Shown here piece by piece: positions 1 to 7,196 of a stretch of 53,141 nucleotides of DNA (its first letter is position 1; each line of letters starts with the position of its first letter). Location: NCBI GenBank assembly GCA_016178625.1, contig JACOSX010000092.1, positions 1 to 53,141 of the forward strand, given 5' to 3'. The notes beneath the pieces are model-generated. The model was not told where the DNA came from. It did no database searches and worked only from the letters and a program-made list of their open reading frames with translations. Source of the stretch: Ignavibacteria bacterium. GTDB lineage: Bacteria > Bacteroidota > Ignavibacteria > UBA10030 > SZUA-254. The translations under genes were made by a program, and so were the position numbers.

Positions 1-2
1 TG

Positions 3-215
3 TTCGTTGGCGCGAAAGTTTCTCAACTTGCACTGTTGCCTCAGGGTCATGCAGAACGCAAGCAGCGGGTTGAGCGTATGGTAGCGCAAATGGATGAGGA
101 AGGATTCGGAAACTGCTCAAATACCTACGCCTGCGAAGCGGAGTGCCCAAAGGAAATTTCTGTCAGTCACATCGCGCGGTTGAATCGGGAGTTCATTCGA
201 GCGAAGGCGCTATAG
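3..215 (+). CDS. sdhB: Succinate dehydrogenase/fumarate reductase iron-sulfur subunit, C-terminal end (partial)
   Basis: Only the last 70 codons are in the window; the frame is open from the left edge and stops at TAG. The fragment carries the cysteine-rich end typical of the Bacteroidota-type SdhB/FrdB subunit: [18 protein letters not shown] holds the three cysteines expected for ligands of the distal Fe-S clusters, followed by the helix [14 protein letters not shown]. In this family the subunit passes electrons from the FAD subunit through 2Fe-2S, 4Fe-4S and 3Fe-4S clusters to the membrane anchor. The flavoprotein and anchor genes should lie upstream, outside the window. A strong hairpin follows 11 bases after the stop. 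Family assignment is confident; whether it works as dehydrogenase or fumarate reductase cannot be told from this piece. Confidence 0.9.
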   Translation, partial: FVGAKVSQLALLPQGHAERKQRVERMVAQMDEEGFGNCSNTYACEAECPKEISVSHIARLNREFIRAKAL

Positions 216-225
216 CGAATGGGTT

Positions 226-265
226 ACAACACAAGGGCGAGACGTCTGTCTCGCCCTTGTGTTGT
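226..265. terminator. Perfect 18-bp hairpin between convergent genes
   Basis: Bases 226-243 and 248-265 are perfect reverse complements with a 4-base loop (GTCT). The structure sits between the end of the sdhB-like gene (plus) and the end of the next gene (minus), the usual place for a bidirectional terminator. No clear T-tract follows on either strand, so it is a strong hairpin rather than a textbook intrinsic terminator. Confidence 0.6.
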
Positions 266-279
266 CGGTGGCTCTGACG

Positions 280-1029
280 TTAAACGTCTAAAGACTGCTT
301 CAGGCTTTCATCATCAAGCGTTGAGATCTGCCGTTGAATCTGCTCGAAGGAATGCTTGTTGTGGCTGAGGTGTAAATAAGAATCGGTGAAAATGTTAATT
401 GCAGATCGGATTTCCACGAAGCGTTCAGCAAGCGTGTTAAGCACAGGTGCGGCGTGGAGATCGTAGGTAGAAGAATCTCCTGCCGCGGTCTCATATTGCG
501 TACGACCGACGCTCTCATAATATTCGAGCGAAGGAGCGCCCTTCTTCTTACTGCGCTGGAAAATAAAGTCCGGAAAAAAGCCGGTCAGGAATAACGAGAG
601 GTTCCCAATGTATCGTCGTAAGAAGTACTGCTGGTGCCGATCCAACGTGACCATCAAATTAAGAAGATCAACGAGGTAGATTGTCTTTCCTTCCGTGGTC
701 GACGCGAGTTGCCATAGTACCTCGTGAGAACGGAACTCCACACAAATGCCAGCTACATAATCCACAACATCGTCGTCAGCGATGTGCTTCTGGTCGAGCG
801 CGCGATAGACAAAGATATAAAAGAATAAATGAGGTGAGATAGAAAGAAACAATGGTGGTGTTGTCATCGAGCGTTCAAACAACTGGCGGTGATGGAGCAA
901 GTCAGTCACGATGTGAGGGTCGCTTGTCAATTGCAGGATTGCAGCCTGTTCCTGTGTCGTGTGACCAAGAGTGTGTGCAATGAACTCGTAATCAGTTTGT
1001 GTTAATTGTGCTCTCGTTTGTGAATACAT
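280..1029 (-). CDS. Conserved-looking hypothetical protein, 249 aa
   Basis: Not recognised. The 249-residue product starts at an ATG (1027-1029) and has no signal peptide. It is rich in His, Leu and aromatic residues in its first half (for example FLSISPHLFFYIFVYRALD around residues 61-80) and has a helical, probably soluble fold. A basic stretch RSKKKG lies around residue 160, and the C-terminus is acidic. It is transcribed towards sdhB and diverges from the DUF421 gene. On the minus strand a perfect TATAAT lies about 30 bases upstream of the start (1058-1063), but there is no convincing -35 box. That this is a real gene rests on its length, the matching gene boundaries and the hairpin placed exactly between it and sdhB. 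No function is proposed. Confidence 0.7.
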   Translation of the reverse strand: MYSQTRAQLTQTDYEFIAHTLGHTTQEQAAILQLTSDPHIVTDLLHHRQLFERSMTTPPLFLSISPHLFFYIFVYRALDQKHIADDDVVDYVAGICVEFRSHEVLWQLASTTEGKTIYLVDLLNLMVTLDRHQQYFLRRYIGNLSLFLTGFFPDFIFQRSKKKGAPSLEYYESVGRTQYETAAGDSSTYDLHAAPVLNTLAERFVEIRSAINIFTDSYLHLSHNKHSFEQIQRQISTLDDESLKQSLDV

Positions 1030-1279
1030 TTAGTTGATCTACTCGAATGATGGCCACATTATATGCATTAAGGTCTCACAAAAAATATACCACTCCTAGG
1101 ATATGATGTCAAGTGAGATGTGTCATCTGGGGATTCCCGAAAAGGGATAAAATTCGACAAAGGGGATCGGAATCACAGCAAGGTAAGGAAAGAAGGTAAA
1201 ATTCGTAGGTAGATTTTACCTCATGTCCTGAAGAAGTTACAGGTTGACTCTTTGCAGGGAAAGAGTAAATTATGGGTGC

Positions 1280-1795
1280 ATGACATCTGCTATTCTCGAT
1301 ATCGTTCTTCGATCGGCGATTGTGTATATTGTCGTCCTTGTCGGATTACGCCTCGGCGGCAAACGTCATCTCGCTCAACTCTCTGTTGTGGACCTCGTTC
1401 TGATTTTATTGATCAGTAATGCCGTTCAGAACGCCATGGTTGGAAATGATTCTTCACTTGTCGGTGGCATCGTTGCCGCCGTAACGTTGTTTATAGTCAA
1501 TTATGGGGTGAGTTTCCTCTTCTACCGTTTTCAGAAATTTGACAGAATTTTTGAAGGCTCGCCAACGCTGCTTGTCCACGATGGCAAAGTGGTTCCCGAG
1601 CATCTCAGTCGTGAGAGGATCACTGATGAAGAGCTCGAGCGCGCGATCCGCGAACACGGCATTGGGCGAATAGAGGATGTGAAGAATGCTGTCATGGAAC
1701 TGGATGGAACGATTAGCGTGATCCCGCGGGAGGGTGAAGAAAAACACATTGGGACATTCAAGCACCGCAGAATAAAATATCAACGTCGGGGATAG
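1280..1795 (+). CDS. DUF421 (YetF-like) membrane protein
   Basis: The product (171 aa from ATG 1280) begins with two to three hydrophobic helices (IVYIVVLVGLRLGGKR, then DLVLILLISNAVQNAM, then a third around residues 65-85). It continues into a soluble C-terminal domain with the family-typical phrases GSPTLLVHDGKVV and ERITDEELERAIREHGI. This is the architecture of the YetF/YkjA/YrbG family, whose biochemical role is poorly defined. A TTG 36 bases upstream is in frame, but ATG 1280 starts just before the first helix and is preferred. TTGACT (1244-1249) and TAAATT (1266-1271), spaced 16, could be a promoter, which would leave almost no 5' leader. That reading is speculative. The gene converges on the response-regulator gene. 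Confidence 0.85.
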   Translation: MTSAILDIVLRSAIVYIVVLVGLRLGGKRHLAQLSVVDLVLILLISNAVQNAMVGNDSSLVGGIVAAVTLFIVNYGVSFLFYRFQKFDRIFEGSPTLLVHDGKVVPEHLSRERITDEELERAIREHGIGRIEDVKNAVMELDGTISVIPREGEEKHIGTFKHRRIKYQRRG

Positions 1796-1857
1796 TTAAG
1801 GCGCTTTCCCTGGGATACCTGCAAGCTTTTCAGCTACTCTCCTGTTATAAACGAGTG

Positions 1858-3033
1858 TTACCTCTTTCTCAGAGACTTCGTGTGCTCGGTTTGGGGAAGT
1901 AATTTGCCATCGATGGTTGCGAACAGTAATTCGTAATCAATCGGCTTTGTTATGAATTCATCTACGCCAAGCCTTTTACCGATCAGCTGGGTTGTCCGGT
2001 CGAGTGAAGATGTCATAAAAATAAAGGGGATATGCGTTGTCGCTGGCGTAGTACGGACAAATTCGTAGAGGTCGAAGCCTGCCGTCATGCCATCCAGCAT
2101 AACTTCAGATATCACGACATCAGTGGTCACAGTCTTCAGGATCGAGAGCGCTTCGTCGAACGATTGGGCTGCGATGACCGCGTAAAAGTGTGAGCGGAAT
2201 TTTGCAGCCATTTCCAACAGGGCATTTTCATCTTCCTCCACCAAAAGGATTGTGCCCCTGATTTTGTTCTTCCGGACCTCCCGCAGGAGGGACATCTCAA
2301 TGAAAGAATGGTCCATCCGAGAGATCTTATATTTTGCGCGCAGATGGTCGATGGCTTCGGCAGTGAACGCGGAAAGTCCGCCAGTGTTCCAGATCTCGTA
2401 GAGTGCCTCTTTGTACAAGGAATTCTTTACCTCGCGTTCGAGTGCTAAGCGCCGCGCATCCTGGACCTTGAGTGCTCCTTGTATCTTCGTTAGTACGCTG
2501 AGTTGCGCTTCCGAAGGTTTGCCGTTACGCCATGATTCTTTAAGGACGGAGGAGAACTTGAATTCTTGCTCACTATCAATGTCTGCAGTTCCCGCCCTGT
2601 GTTGCAGGTCGGTCAATCGCTGGAGGAGAGCTTTCGCATACATATTCTGTGAATCAAGGGACAGCACGCGGTTCGCTTGCTCGGACGCCTTCTTGAAGTG
2701 ACCATCTTCGAGCATCTTCTGCGCAGCGACGAGGATGGAGCTGATCTGAGTATTCTTCCGTTGAAGGTAAATATCTTTATATTTCCGGATCTCGGTCTGG
2801 ATGTCTCGACTCAAACCAACCCGCTGAGAGAGTTGTTTAACCAGGAACTGTATTCGATCCTGATACGATAGCGCGACGCCGTGCTCAGGATGAATGGCAA
2901 AAACCTTCTGTAACATTTCATCAGCGGCGAGATAACGACCTTCGCGGATGAATTTGTCAGCCTGACGAAGCCAATCATCTATCTGAGCTTTCTGGATACC
3001 GTCGAACGATGGTGTTGTCTTTGTCCCTTCGAT
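1858..3033 (-). CDS. Helical-repeat protein with a C-terminal receiver domain lacking the phosphoacceptor Asp
   Basis: The N-terminal half is helical, TPR-like repeats (ADKFIREGRYLAADEMLQKV, then AQKMLEDGHFKKASEQANRV). The C-terminal ~130 residues form a CheY-like receiver (TILLVEEDENALLEM ... FIFMTSS ... DEFITKPIDYE). Counting from the first ATG (2914-2916), the acidic pair is E227/E228, the switch Thr T302 and the lysine K324. The phosphoacceptor position in VVISEVMLDG is E271, not Asp. The first repeat begins upstream of that ATG: the open frame reaches back to an in-frame TAG at 3037-3039. No ATG, GTG or TTG lies between them; an ATC at 3031-3033 follows an AAGGA-type ribosome site by about 8 bases. 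I annotate from that ATC, with low confidence in the exact start. The DNA-binding or output role is unknown. Confidence 0.7.
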   Translation of the reverse strand: MEGTKTTPSFDGIQKAQIDDWLRQADKFIREGRYLAADEMLQKVFAIHPEHGVALSYQDRIQFLVKQLSQRVGLSRDIQTEIRKYKDIYLQRKNTQISSILVAAQKMLEDGHFKKASEQANRVLSLDSQNMYAKALLQRLTDLQHRAGTADIDSEQEFKFSSVLKESWRNGKPSEAQLSVLTKIQGALKVQDARRLALEREVKNSLYKEALYEIWNTGGLSAFTAEAIDHLRAKYKISRMDHSFIEMSLLREVRKNKIRGTILLVEEDENALLEMAAKFRSHFYAVIAAQSFDEALSILKTVTTDVVISEVMLDGMTAGFDLYEFVRTTPATTHIPFIFMTSSLDRTTQLIGKRLGVDEFITKPIDYELLFATIDGKLLPQTEHTKSLRKR

Positions 3034-3126
3034 GAGCTATTTCCTTCGAGTTGAAAATGATCGCATCTGTTGAGCCGATCTGTTGTGATTTGCAAAATTA
3101 AAAATTACAGACCTGACTGTGAAATG

Positions 3127-3543
3127 TTAGTTATTCTTTGCGCCTTGGGCGATCCATTTCTTGAGTATTGATAACGTGTCTTCAGGGAACGGTGTCTTGC
3201 GCTTGTATGGCATCGGGTCGCCGAATGGTGGCTCCGAGCCAAGCTTTTTCACCATAAAACTCGAATCGGGTTGTCCCGGTGCGATCGGACAACCGTGTTT
3301 ACCGCCTTTCATCATGTCGTCATAGTTGTCGAGGTACAATTGGCTTGGGTTCATCTGATCTTCCGTGTGGCACGGCAGACAATATTTCTTGAAAATCGGA
3401 TAGACATCTTTCTTATACGAGAATGTTGCTGTGTGAGATTTGGTCTTCTCCTTGGGGTCTTTCTTCCCTTTCTGTTGCTGGAATGCAGTGACCAGAACGA
3501 GGAGGCAGAGGAGAAGCACGAGATTGATTATAGATTTTGCCAT
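3127..3543 (-). CDS. Small secreted c-type cytochrome (planctomycete-cytochrome-like)
   Basis: This is a 138-aa protein with an N-terminal signal peptide (INLVLLLCLLVLVTA, residues ~5-20) followed by a charged linker. A single heme-binding motif CLPCH lies around residue 55. The downstream sequence (LYLDNYDDMMKGG, IAPGQPDSSFMVKKL, FGDPMPYKR, LKKWIAQGAKNN) follows the pattern of the PSCyt1-like monoheme domain: CxxCH, an APGxPDSS loop, a distal Met in DPMP and a closing W-I-x-x-GA helix. ATG 3541-3543 is chosen because it starts the signal peptide; longer in-frame starts would overlap the neighbouring gene. It is the last gene of a minus-strand group with two lipoproteins and a heme-bearing barrel, suggesting a shared envelope electron-transfer role (inference). 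Confidence 0.8.
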   Translation of the reverse strand: MAKSIINLVLLLCLLVLVTAFQQQKGKKDPKEKTKSHTATFSYKKDVYPIFKKYCLPCHTEDQMNPSQLYLDNYDDMMKGGKHGCPIAPGQPDSSFMVKKLGSEPPFGDPMPYKRKTPFPEDTLSILKKWIAQGAKNN

Positions 3544-3562
3544 AGGAAATTGTTGGAAATTA

Positions 3563-3913
3563 TTATGGATGAATGAATGATACTGTGACAACGATTGAAA
3601 CTGTGGCTGTATTTTGTGGCGTCGCATTGTCGCCCATCGTAACACTCGAACCGCCTGCTCCATTGCCGTGGATTGTCACAGTACTGCCATCGAGCGAGGC
3701 TGTTGCAACATTGACTTTTGGTTCGTGGACGATGATGTAGGTAGGTACACCGCCACTCAGAGATACTGTCGTATCCGTTCCTGCGACCATCGTGACGGCA
3801 TTAGGTGTGGCAAAGAGGTAGTTTGCAACGACAACCGGCGGATCGTCCTTCTTACAACTCACAAGTGTAACTGTAACGAAGCCAATCAGTGTAAAAAATG
3901 ATTTCAGTCCCAT
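3563..3913 (-). CDS. Ig-like lipoprotein (paralogue B)
   Basis: This 116-aa product has a lipoprotein signal ending TVTLVSC followed by KKDDPP. One beta-rich Ig/BIG2-like domain follows (FATPNAVTMVAGTDTTVSLSGG ... VATASLDGSTVTIHGNGAGG ... VTMGDNATPQNTATVSIVVTV). It is clearly homologous to the product of 5171-5542 across the whole domain. The start at ATG 3911-3913 puts the signal peptide at the N-terminus; a longer frame would run into the barrel gene. Only 4 bases separate the barrel stop from this start, so the two are probably cotranscribed. It likely sits on the periplasmic or outer face as a lipid-anchored accessory. No enzymatic residues are visible. Confidence 0.75.
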   Translation of the reverse strand: MGLKSFFTLIGFVTVTLVSCKKDDPPVVVANYLFATPNAVTMVAGTDTTVSLSGGVPTYIIVHEPKVNVATASLDGSTVTIHGNGAGGSSVTMGDNATPQNTATVSIVVTVSFIHP

Positions 3914-3917
3914 AACC

Positions 3918-5081
3918 TCAAAACCACAGATGCATTTGAACCAAGCCTTGGTCATTACTGATGCTCGGTGTTTCGATGTTGATGCGATATTGCGGTCGGA
4001 CCTCTACAAACGAGTAGGGGAAAACCTCAAACCCGAGCGTTACACGTTTGATGCTGTTTGTATTAGGGAACCCATCAGAGACAACCCAACTATTTCCGCG
4101 TCCCTGCAGTGGATCGAACATATCAAACTTTCCGATGAGCCATAAACCTTGCACCGCGCGATAATCGAGTTCGGCATAGGCTGCCATCGTATAGCCACAT
4201 GGACCTAGCGTTGGGACAAGGTGATTGTAATTCTTCGTCCAATCGATTTCACCGAGGAGTGTCAGATCATCAATGCCTATTCCGGCTGTGAATCCCCCCA
4301 TCGTAAATCCGTTAAAGCCATATCCTGAAGCACCGACTCGGTAATTGACAGAAGAAACTGTTCCCATGTATTCAACCCGAGCGACATACGCTTTCTGGTC
4401 TGAGAGATCAATCTTCTTGATATTGCCTGTTCCGTTGAAGAGTCCCGCTGTGATAAAAAGCCCACCGATATAACCACCCAGCTCCATGCCGACGTCTTTG
4501 TAGTTTGGCGTAAAGATCAAGCCCGGATTATAGCCCAAGCTTGGAATGAAACTGAGATCCCCTCCTCGTGTATAACCGGTATGGTCGTCGAGGCGCCAAC
4601 CGTAATTTGGCAAGAAGTCTCCCCCTTTGATATACCATCCACCTGGAAATACTTTGGCGATTGCAAACACCTCCGGTCCGCTGAAATAACCGTAGACGTT
4701 ATTGATGATGTCTTGTTTGAAGTAAAATGAAAACTTCTTGTTGAGAATGATCGAACCATAGATTGTGGTTGTCATCGCGTGGAATGATGTTGTCTTCGAG
4801 CCGTTGTCGAAGAGGAATTGCGAGCGGTAGTCTCCTCCGATCGAGATGTTCTCAGAAAGTTTTGGATCGAACGTGAGGTCGCTGTCTTTCAGCGCTTCGA
4901 GAGGAACTTTGTCGATGCTATAGCCAACGCCATACTCATTCCGCATCTGACCGCCGGTCGGATTGATATGGCACGAAGCACAACGCGTGCCTGACATGAG
5001 TGCAAATCTCGGGAGTGCATGCAAAACGGGTGTGACTAGAACCATGATCGTGCAGAGTACAACCAGTACGGATCCTCTCAT
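3918..5081 (-). CDS. Outer-membrane beta-barrel with N-terminal CxxCH heme motif
   Basis: The product is 387 aa. Residues 1-22 are a signal peptide, followed at once by FALMSGTRCASCHINPTGGQMRNEYG, given here only as landmarks: CASCH is a c-type heme site around residues 34-38. The remainder is a chain of alternating amphipathic strands rich in Gly, Tyr and Phe (GGDYRSQFLF, FYFKQDIINNVYGYF, VGASGYGFNGF) that ends in MHLWF, with a terminal Phe as in outer-membrane barrels. I infer a porin-like protein carrying one heme near the periplasmic mouth. ATG 5079-5081 follows the ribosome site AAAGGA at good spacing. It lies between two paralogous lipoprotein genes and near a monoheme cytochrome gene, so an electron-conduit or redox-sensing barrel is plausible but unproven. 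It lacks the multiheme partners of MtrCAB-type systems. Confidence 0.75.
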   Translation of the reverse strand: MRGSVLVVLCTIMVLVTPVLHALPRFALMSGTRCASCHINPTGGQMRNEYGVGYSIDKVPLEALKDSDLTFDPKLSENISIGGDYRSQFLFDNGSKTTSFHAMTTTIYGSIILNKKFSFYFKQDIINNVYGYFSGPEVFAIAKVFPGGWYIKGGDFLPNYGWRLDDHTGYTRGGDLSFIPSLGYNPGLIFTPNYKDVGMELGGYIGGLFITAGLFNGTGNIKKIDLSDQKAYVARVEYMGTVSSVNYRVGASGYGFNGFTMGGFTAGIGIDDLTLLGEIDWTKNYNHLVPTLGPCGYTMAAYAELDYRAVQGLWLIGKFDMFDPLQGRGNSWVVSDGFPNTNSIKRVTLGFEVFPYSFVEVRPQYRINIETPSISNDQGLVQMHLWF

Positions 5082-5170
5082 ATCCAGTCCTTTCAACAGT
5101 TCGATGGTGTGTGTTCCAGTAAGGCTGATTGTGATTTGATGAATGTAACGAATCAAGAGATTTTTTGCAA

Positions 5171-5542
5171 CTATGGTTGAGTGAATAGGATCGCGACCGC
5201 CGACGTTGCGACGGTGATTCCTATGGTGACAGTCTTCTGTGGAGTGCTGCTGTCGCCGACGCGAACGGAGGTCGAGCCTACGTTCACACCATGGATCGAG
5301 ACGCTCGTATCGTTGAGCGATGCCGTAGCGATCGATGAGGTAGGTTGGGCGATGATGGACTCAGGGCGTGTTCCGCCACTGATGGAAACTGTGGCGTTCT
5401 GTCCAGGCAGCATCCGAACATTGGCGGGAGTTGCTGTCAGACCTCCGGACGAGGAAGTCGAGGGTTCTTCGGTGCCTTGCTTACAACCTGCCAGCAGAAA
5501 GATGGGAAGAAGAACAAGTGCAGCCATTTGGTTTGTGCTCAT
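5171..5542 (-). CDS. Ig-like lipoprotein (paralogue A)
   Basis: This 123-aa lipoprotein has the lipobox LLAGC around residue 20, then a Ser/Thr-rich linker. One Ig-like domain follows (LTATPANVRMLPGQNATVSISGG, split here: ATPANVRMLPGQ and TVSISGG; then IATASLNDTSVSIHGVNVG; RVGDSSTPQKTVTIGITV). The same order of phrases appears in the lipoprotein at 3563-3913, so the two are paralogues bracketing the barrel gene. ATG 5540-5542 is preceded by AAAGGTGA at a suitable distance. It is 89 bases upstream of the barrel start in the same direction. Role unknown; a barrel-associated surface or periplasmic lipoprotein is the simplest guess. Confidence 0.75.
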   Translation of the reverse strand: MSTNQMAALVLLPIFLLAGCKQGTEEPSTSSSGGLTATPANVRMLPGQNATVSISGGTRPESIIAQPTSSIATASLNDTSVSIHGVNVGSTSVRVGDSSTPQKTVTIGITVATSAVAILFTQP

Positions 5543-5572
5543 GGGTCACCTTTCAAAGAATGTTTGTCATTA

Positions 5573-7084
5573 TCATTTGATGAGGAGAATTTTCTTCGTT
5601 GCCGTGGTTTGGCGAGTCATCAATCGAACAACGTAACTGCCGCTGCCGCGCGATGCTGCATCGAACAGAACTGCATGATTTCCCGCTTGTTGTTGCCATG
5701 AGACGAGAGTTTGCACTCGTTGTCCGAGGAAATCATAAACATCCAGATGAACATCCGCTTCAGATGAGAGATCGTATGAGATAACCGTTATCGAATTGAA
5801 CGGATTCGGATAATTCTGAAGGAGCAGCGACGTGCTGGGGATGTTTTCTTGACCGGCGCTCTTATCGCTGAATCGTTCTCCGTACTTATGAAGCGTGGAG
5901 CAAACAGAGTTGTTGTCTGGACATGAAAACGCGTAGCCGTCGTTGTTCGGACGCCCATCATAGACGAGTTGCCAGGCGAGGGCTCCGGTAGTATTCGAAA
6001 AGTATGATTCGTTGAAGAGTGCCTCGAAGAAGAGATGAGCATTTCTTCTCATTCCGCATTCGCCGACGACCAAGGGCTTCCTATTCCGAGTTGCAAGATA
6101 TTGATGATCGCGTAACCATATCACGCCCTGGCTTGGGGTCAGTCCCCATTGATCGGGGTAGCAATGGATCGAGGCGAGATCTACATGTGGCAGGGAGAGA
6201 TGTTGTCCAAAAGAAACCCCTCCGCTACCGTCGAATAACCAATGTTGCCCGTTGTAGGAATCGATTGAGCTGTACGACGCAGGTGAGATATCCAATCCTT
6301 CTTCTCCAGAAGACACGAGGTGGTTTTTATCAATCGATTTTATGAACGTCGACATTTCGTCCATCCATTTCACGACGATTTGCCCGGTAGGATCAGATGA
6401 TCGCGGTTCATTCGCCATCTCCCACGCGAGAATGGCAGGTTCATCCTTGTACTGAATGCCAGTTAATGGGTTGGTCCGCTGCACGATAGTTGAGACATAC
6501 TGTTTGTACCACTGTTTGATAGTATCTCGAACATAAAAATCGTCGTGCGTTAATGTATTGGTGACGTACAATTTGTATTGTCTTCCATTCACGCCAGTGA
6601 TGATTCTTTGGGGAGTATAGGCTCCTGCTTTAGATGGAACGTGACTGGAATACCATGCGACGTATTGATTCATTCCTCCGTAATCCTCCCAATTGTTAAC
6701 GAGGGAAATGATGAGCCGGATACCATAGGCTCGCGCTCTTTCAACAACGAGATCTAATGCTAACAAGCCACTCTGCTGAAAGACGCCGGGGGAGAGCTGG
6801 ATAACGGCAGGGTTTGTGGTGTTGGGGGAATCGAAGAAGCCCCACGTTCTGATTGTCGTAAGCCCAAGAGCTGATGCTTCCCGAAATATTTCATCGATAT
6901 GTGTCGTATCTCCAAAGGCTGCGATGTTCTGGAGGTAATAACTGTTAACCCCGATCGCATAAAATGGTTTGCCGGCAAAGAAGAGAGTATCTGAGGAACG
7001 CGAGACGAAGACAGGACTCTGCGCATACATGGCAGCGCGAATCAGAATGACTAATGCGAAAAGGAACTGGACTTTAGGTGCCAC
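5573..7084 (-). CDS. GH5 endo-beta-mannanase-like glycoside hydrolase with T9SS sorting domain
   Basis: This is a 503-aa secreted enzyme. Residues 1-21 are a signal peptide ending AMYAQ. Residues ~25-400 form a TIM-barrel of the GH5 mannanase type, with the acid/base Glu in AWEMANEPR (E226) and the nucleophile Glu in VVGECG (E342). HCYPDQW around 307-313 is typical of the family's active-site strand. Residues ~415-503 are a T9SS type A sorting domain (LLLQNYPNPFNSITVISYDL ... VYDFLGQRV ... KKILLIK), so the enzyme should be exported and held at the cell surface. The start is GTG (7082-7084) after AAGGGCGA. GH5 enzymes of this kind cut beta-1,4-mannan or related glucans; the exact substrate is not readable. 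It is upstream of the lipoprotein/barrel genes on the same strand, but a functional link is uncertain. Confidence 0.88.
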   Translation of the reverse strand: MAPKVQFLFALVILIRAAMYAQSPVFVSRSSDTLFFAGKPFYAIGVNSYYLQNIAAFGDTTHIDEIFREASALGLTTIRTWGFFDSPNTTNPAVIQLSPGVFQQSGLLALDLVVERARAYGIRLIISLVNNWEDYGGMNQYVAWYSSHVPSKAGAYTPQRIITGVNGRQYKLYVTNTLTHDDFYVRDTIKQWYKQYVSTIVQRTNPLTGIQYKDEPAILAWEMANEPRSSDPTGQIVVKWMDEMSTFIKSIDKNHLVSSGEEGLDISPASYSSIDSYNGQHWLFDGSGGVSFGQHLSLPHVDLASIHCYPDQWGLTPSQGVIWLRDHQYLATRNRKPLVVGECGMRRNAHLFFEALFNESYFSNTTGALAWQLVYDGRPNNDGYAFSCPDNNSVCSTLHKYGERFSDKSAGQENIPSTSLLLQNYPNPFNSITVISYDLSSEADVHLDVYDFLGQRVQTLVSWQQQAGNHAVLFDAASRGSGSYVVRLMTRQTTATKKILLIK

Positions 7085-7140
7085 TGCTCGCCCTTGCTAA
7101 TCATGACATCGGTCTCGAGATCCACATGAGCTACACCAAT

Positions 7141-7173
7141 AAAAAAGGTGCGCCCATGCTCTGAACGCACCTT
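7141..7173 (-). terminator. Intrinsic terminator of the 1,115-aa T9SS protein gene
   Basis: Bases 7145-7152 and 7166-7173 are complementary (AAGGTGCG/CGCACCTT) around a 13-base loop. Read on the minus strand, the stem runs into six T residues (7146-7141). It lies about 24 bases past the stop of the gene ending at 7197, a good match to a Rho-independent terminator. Confidence 0.85.
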
Positions 7174-7196
7174 AACATGACAATGGTGCTGTTCTC

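Noticed and set aside
1058-1063. Perfect TATAAT on the minus strand as a promoter for the gene at 280-1029
   Set aside because: No acceptable -35 box at 16-18 bases, and this lineage mostly uses TAnnTTTG; noted but not called.
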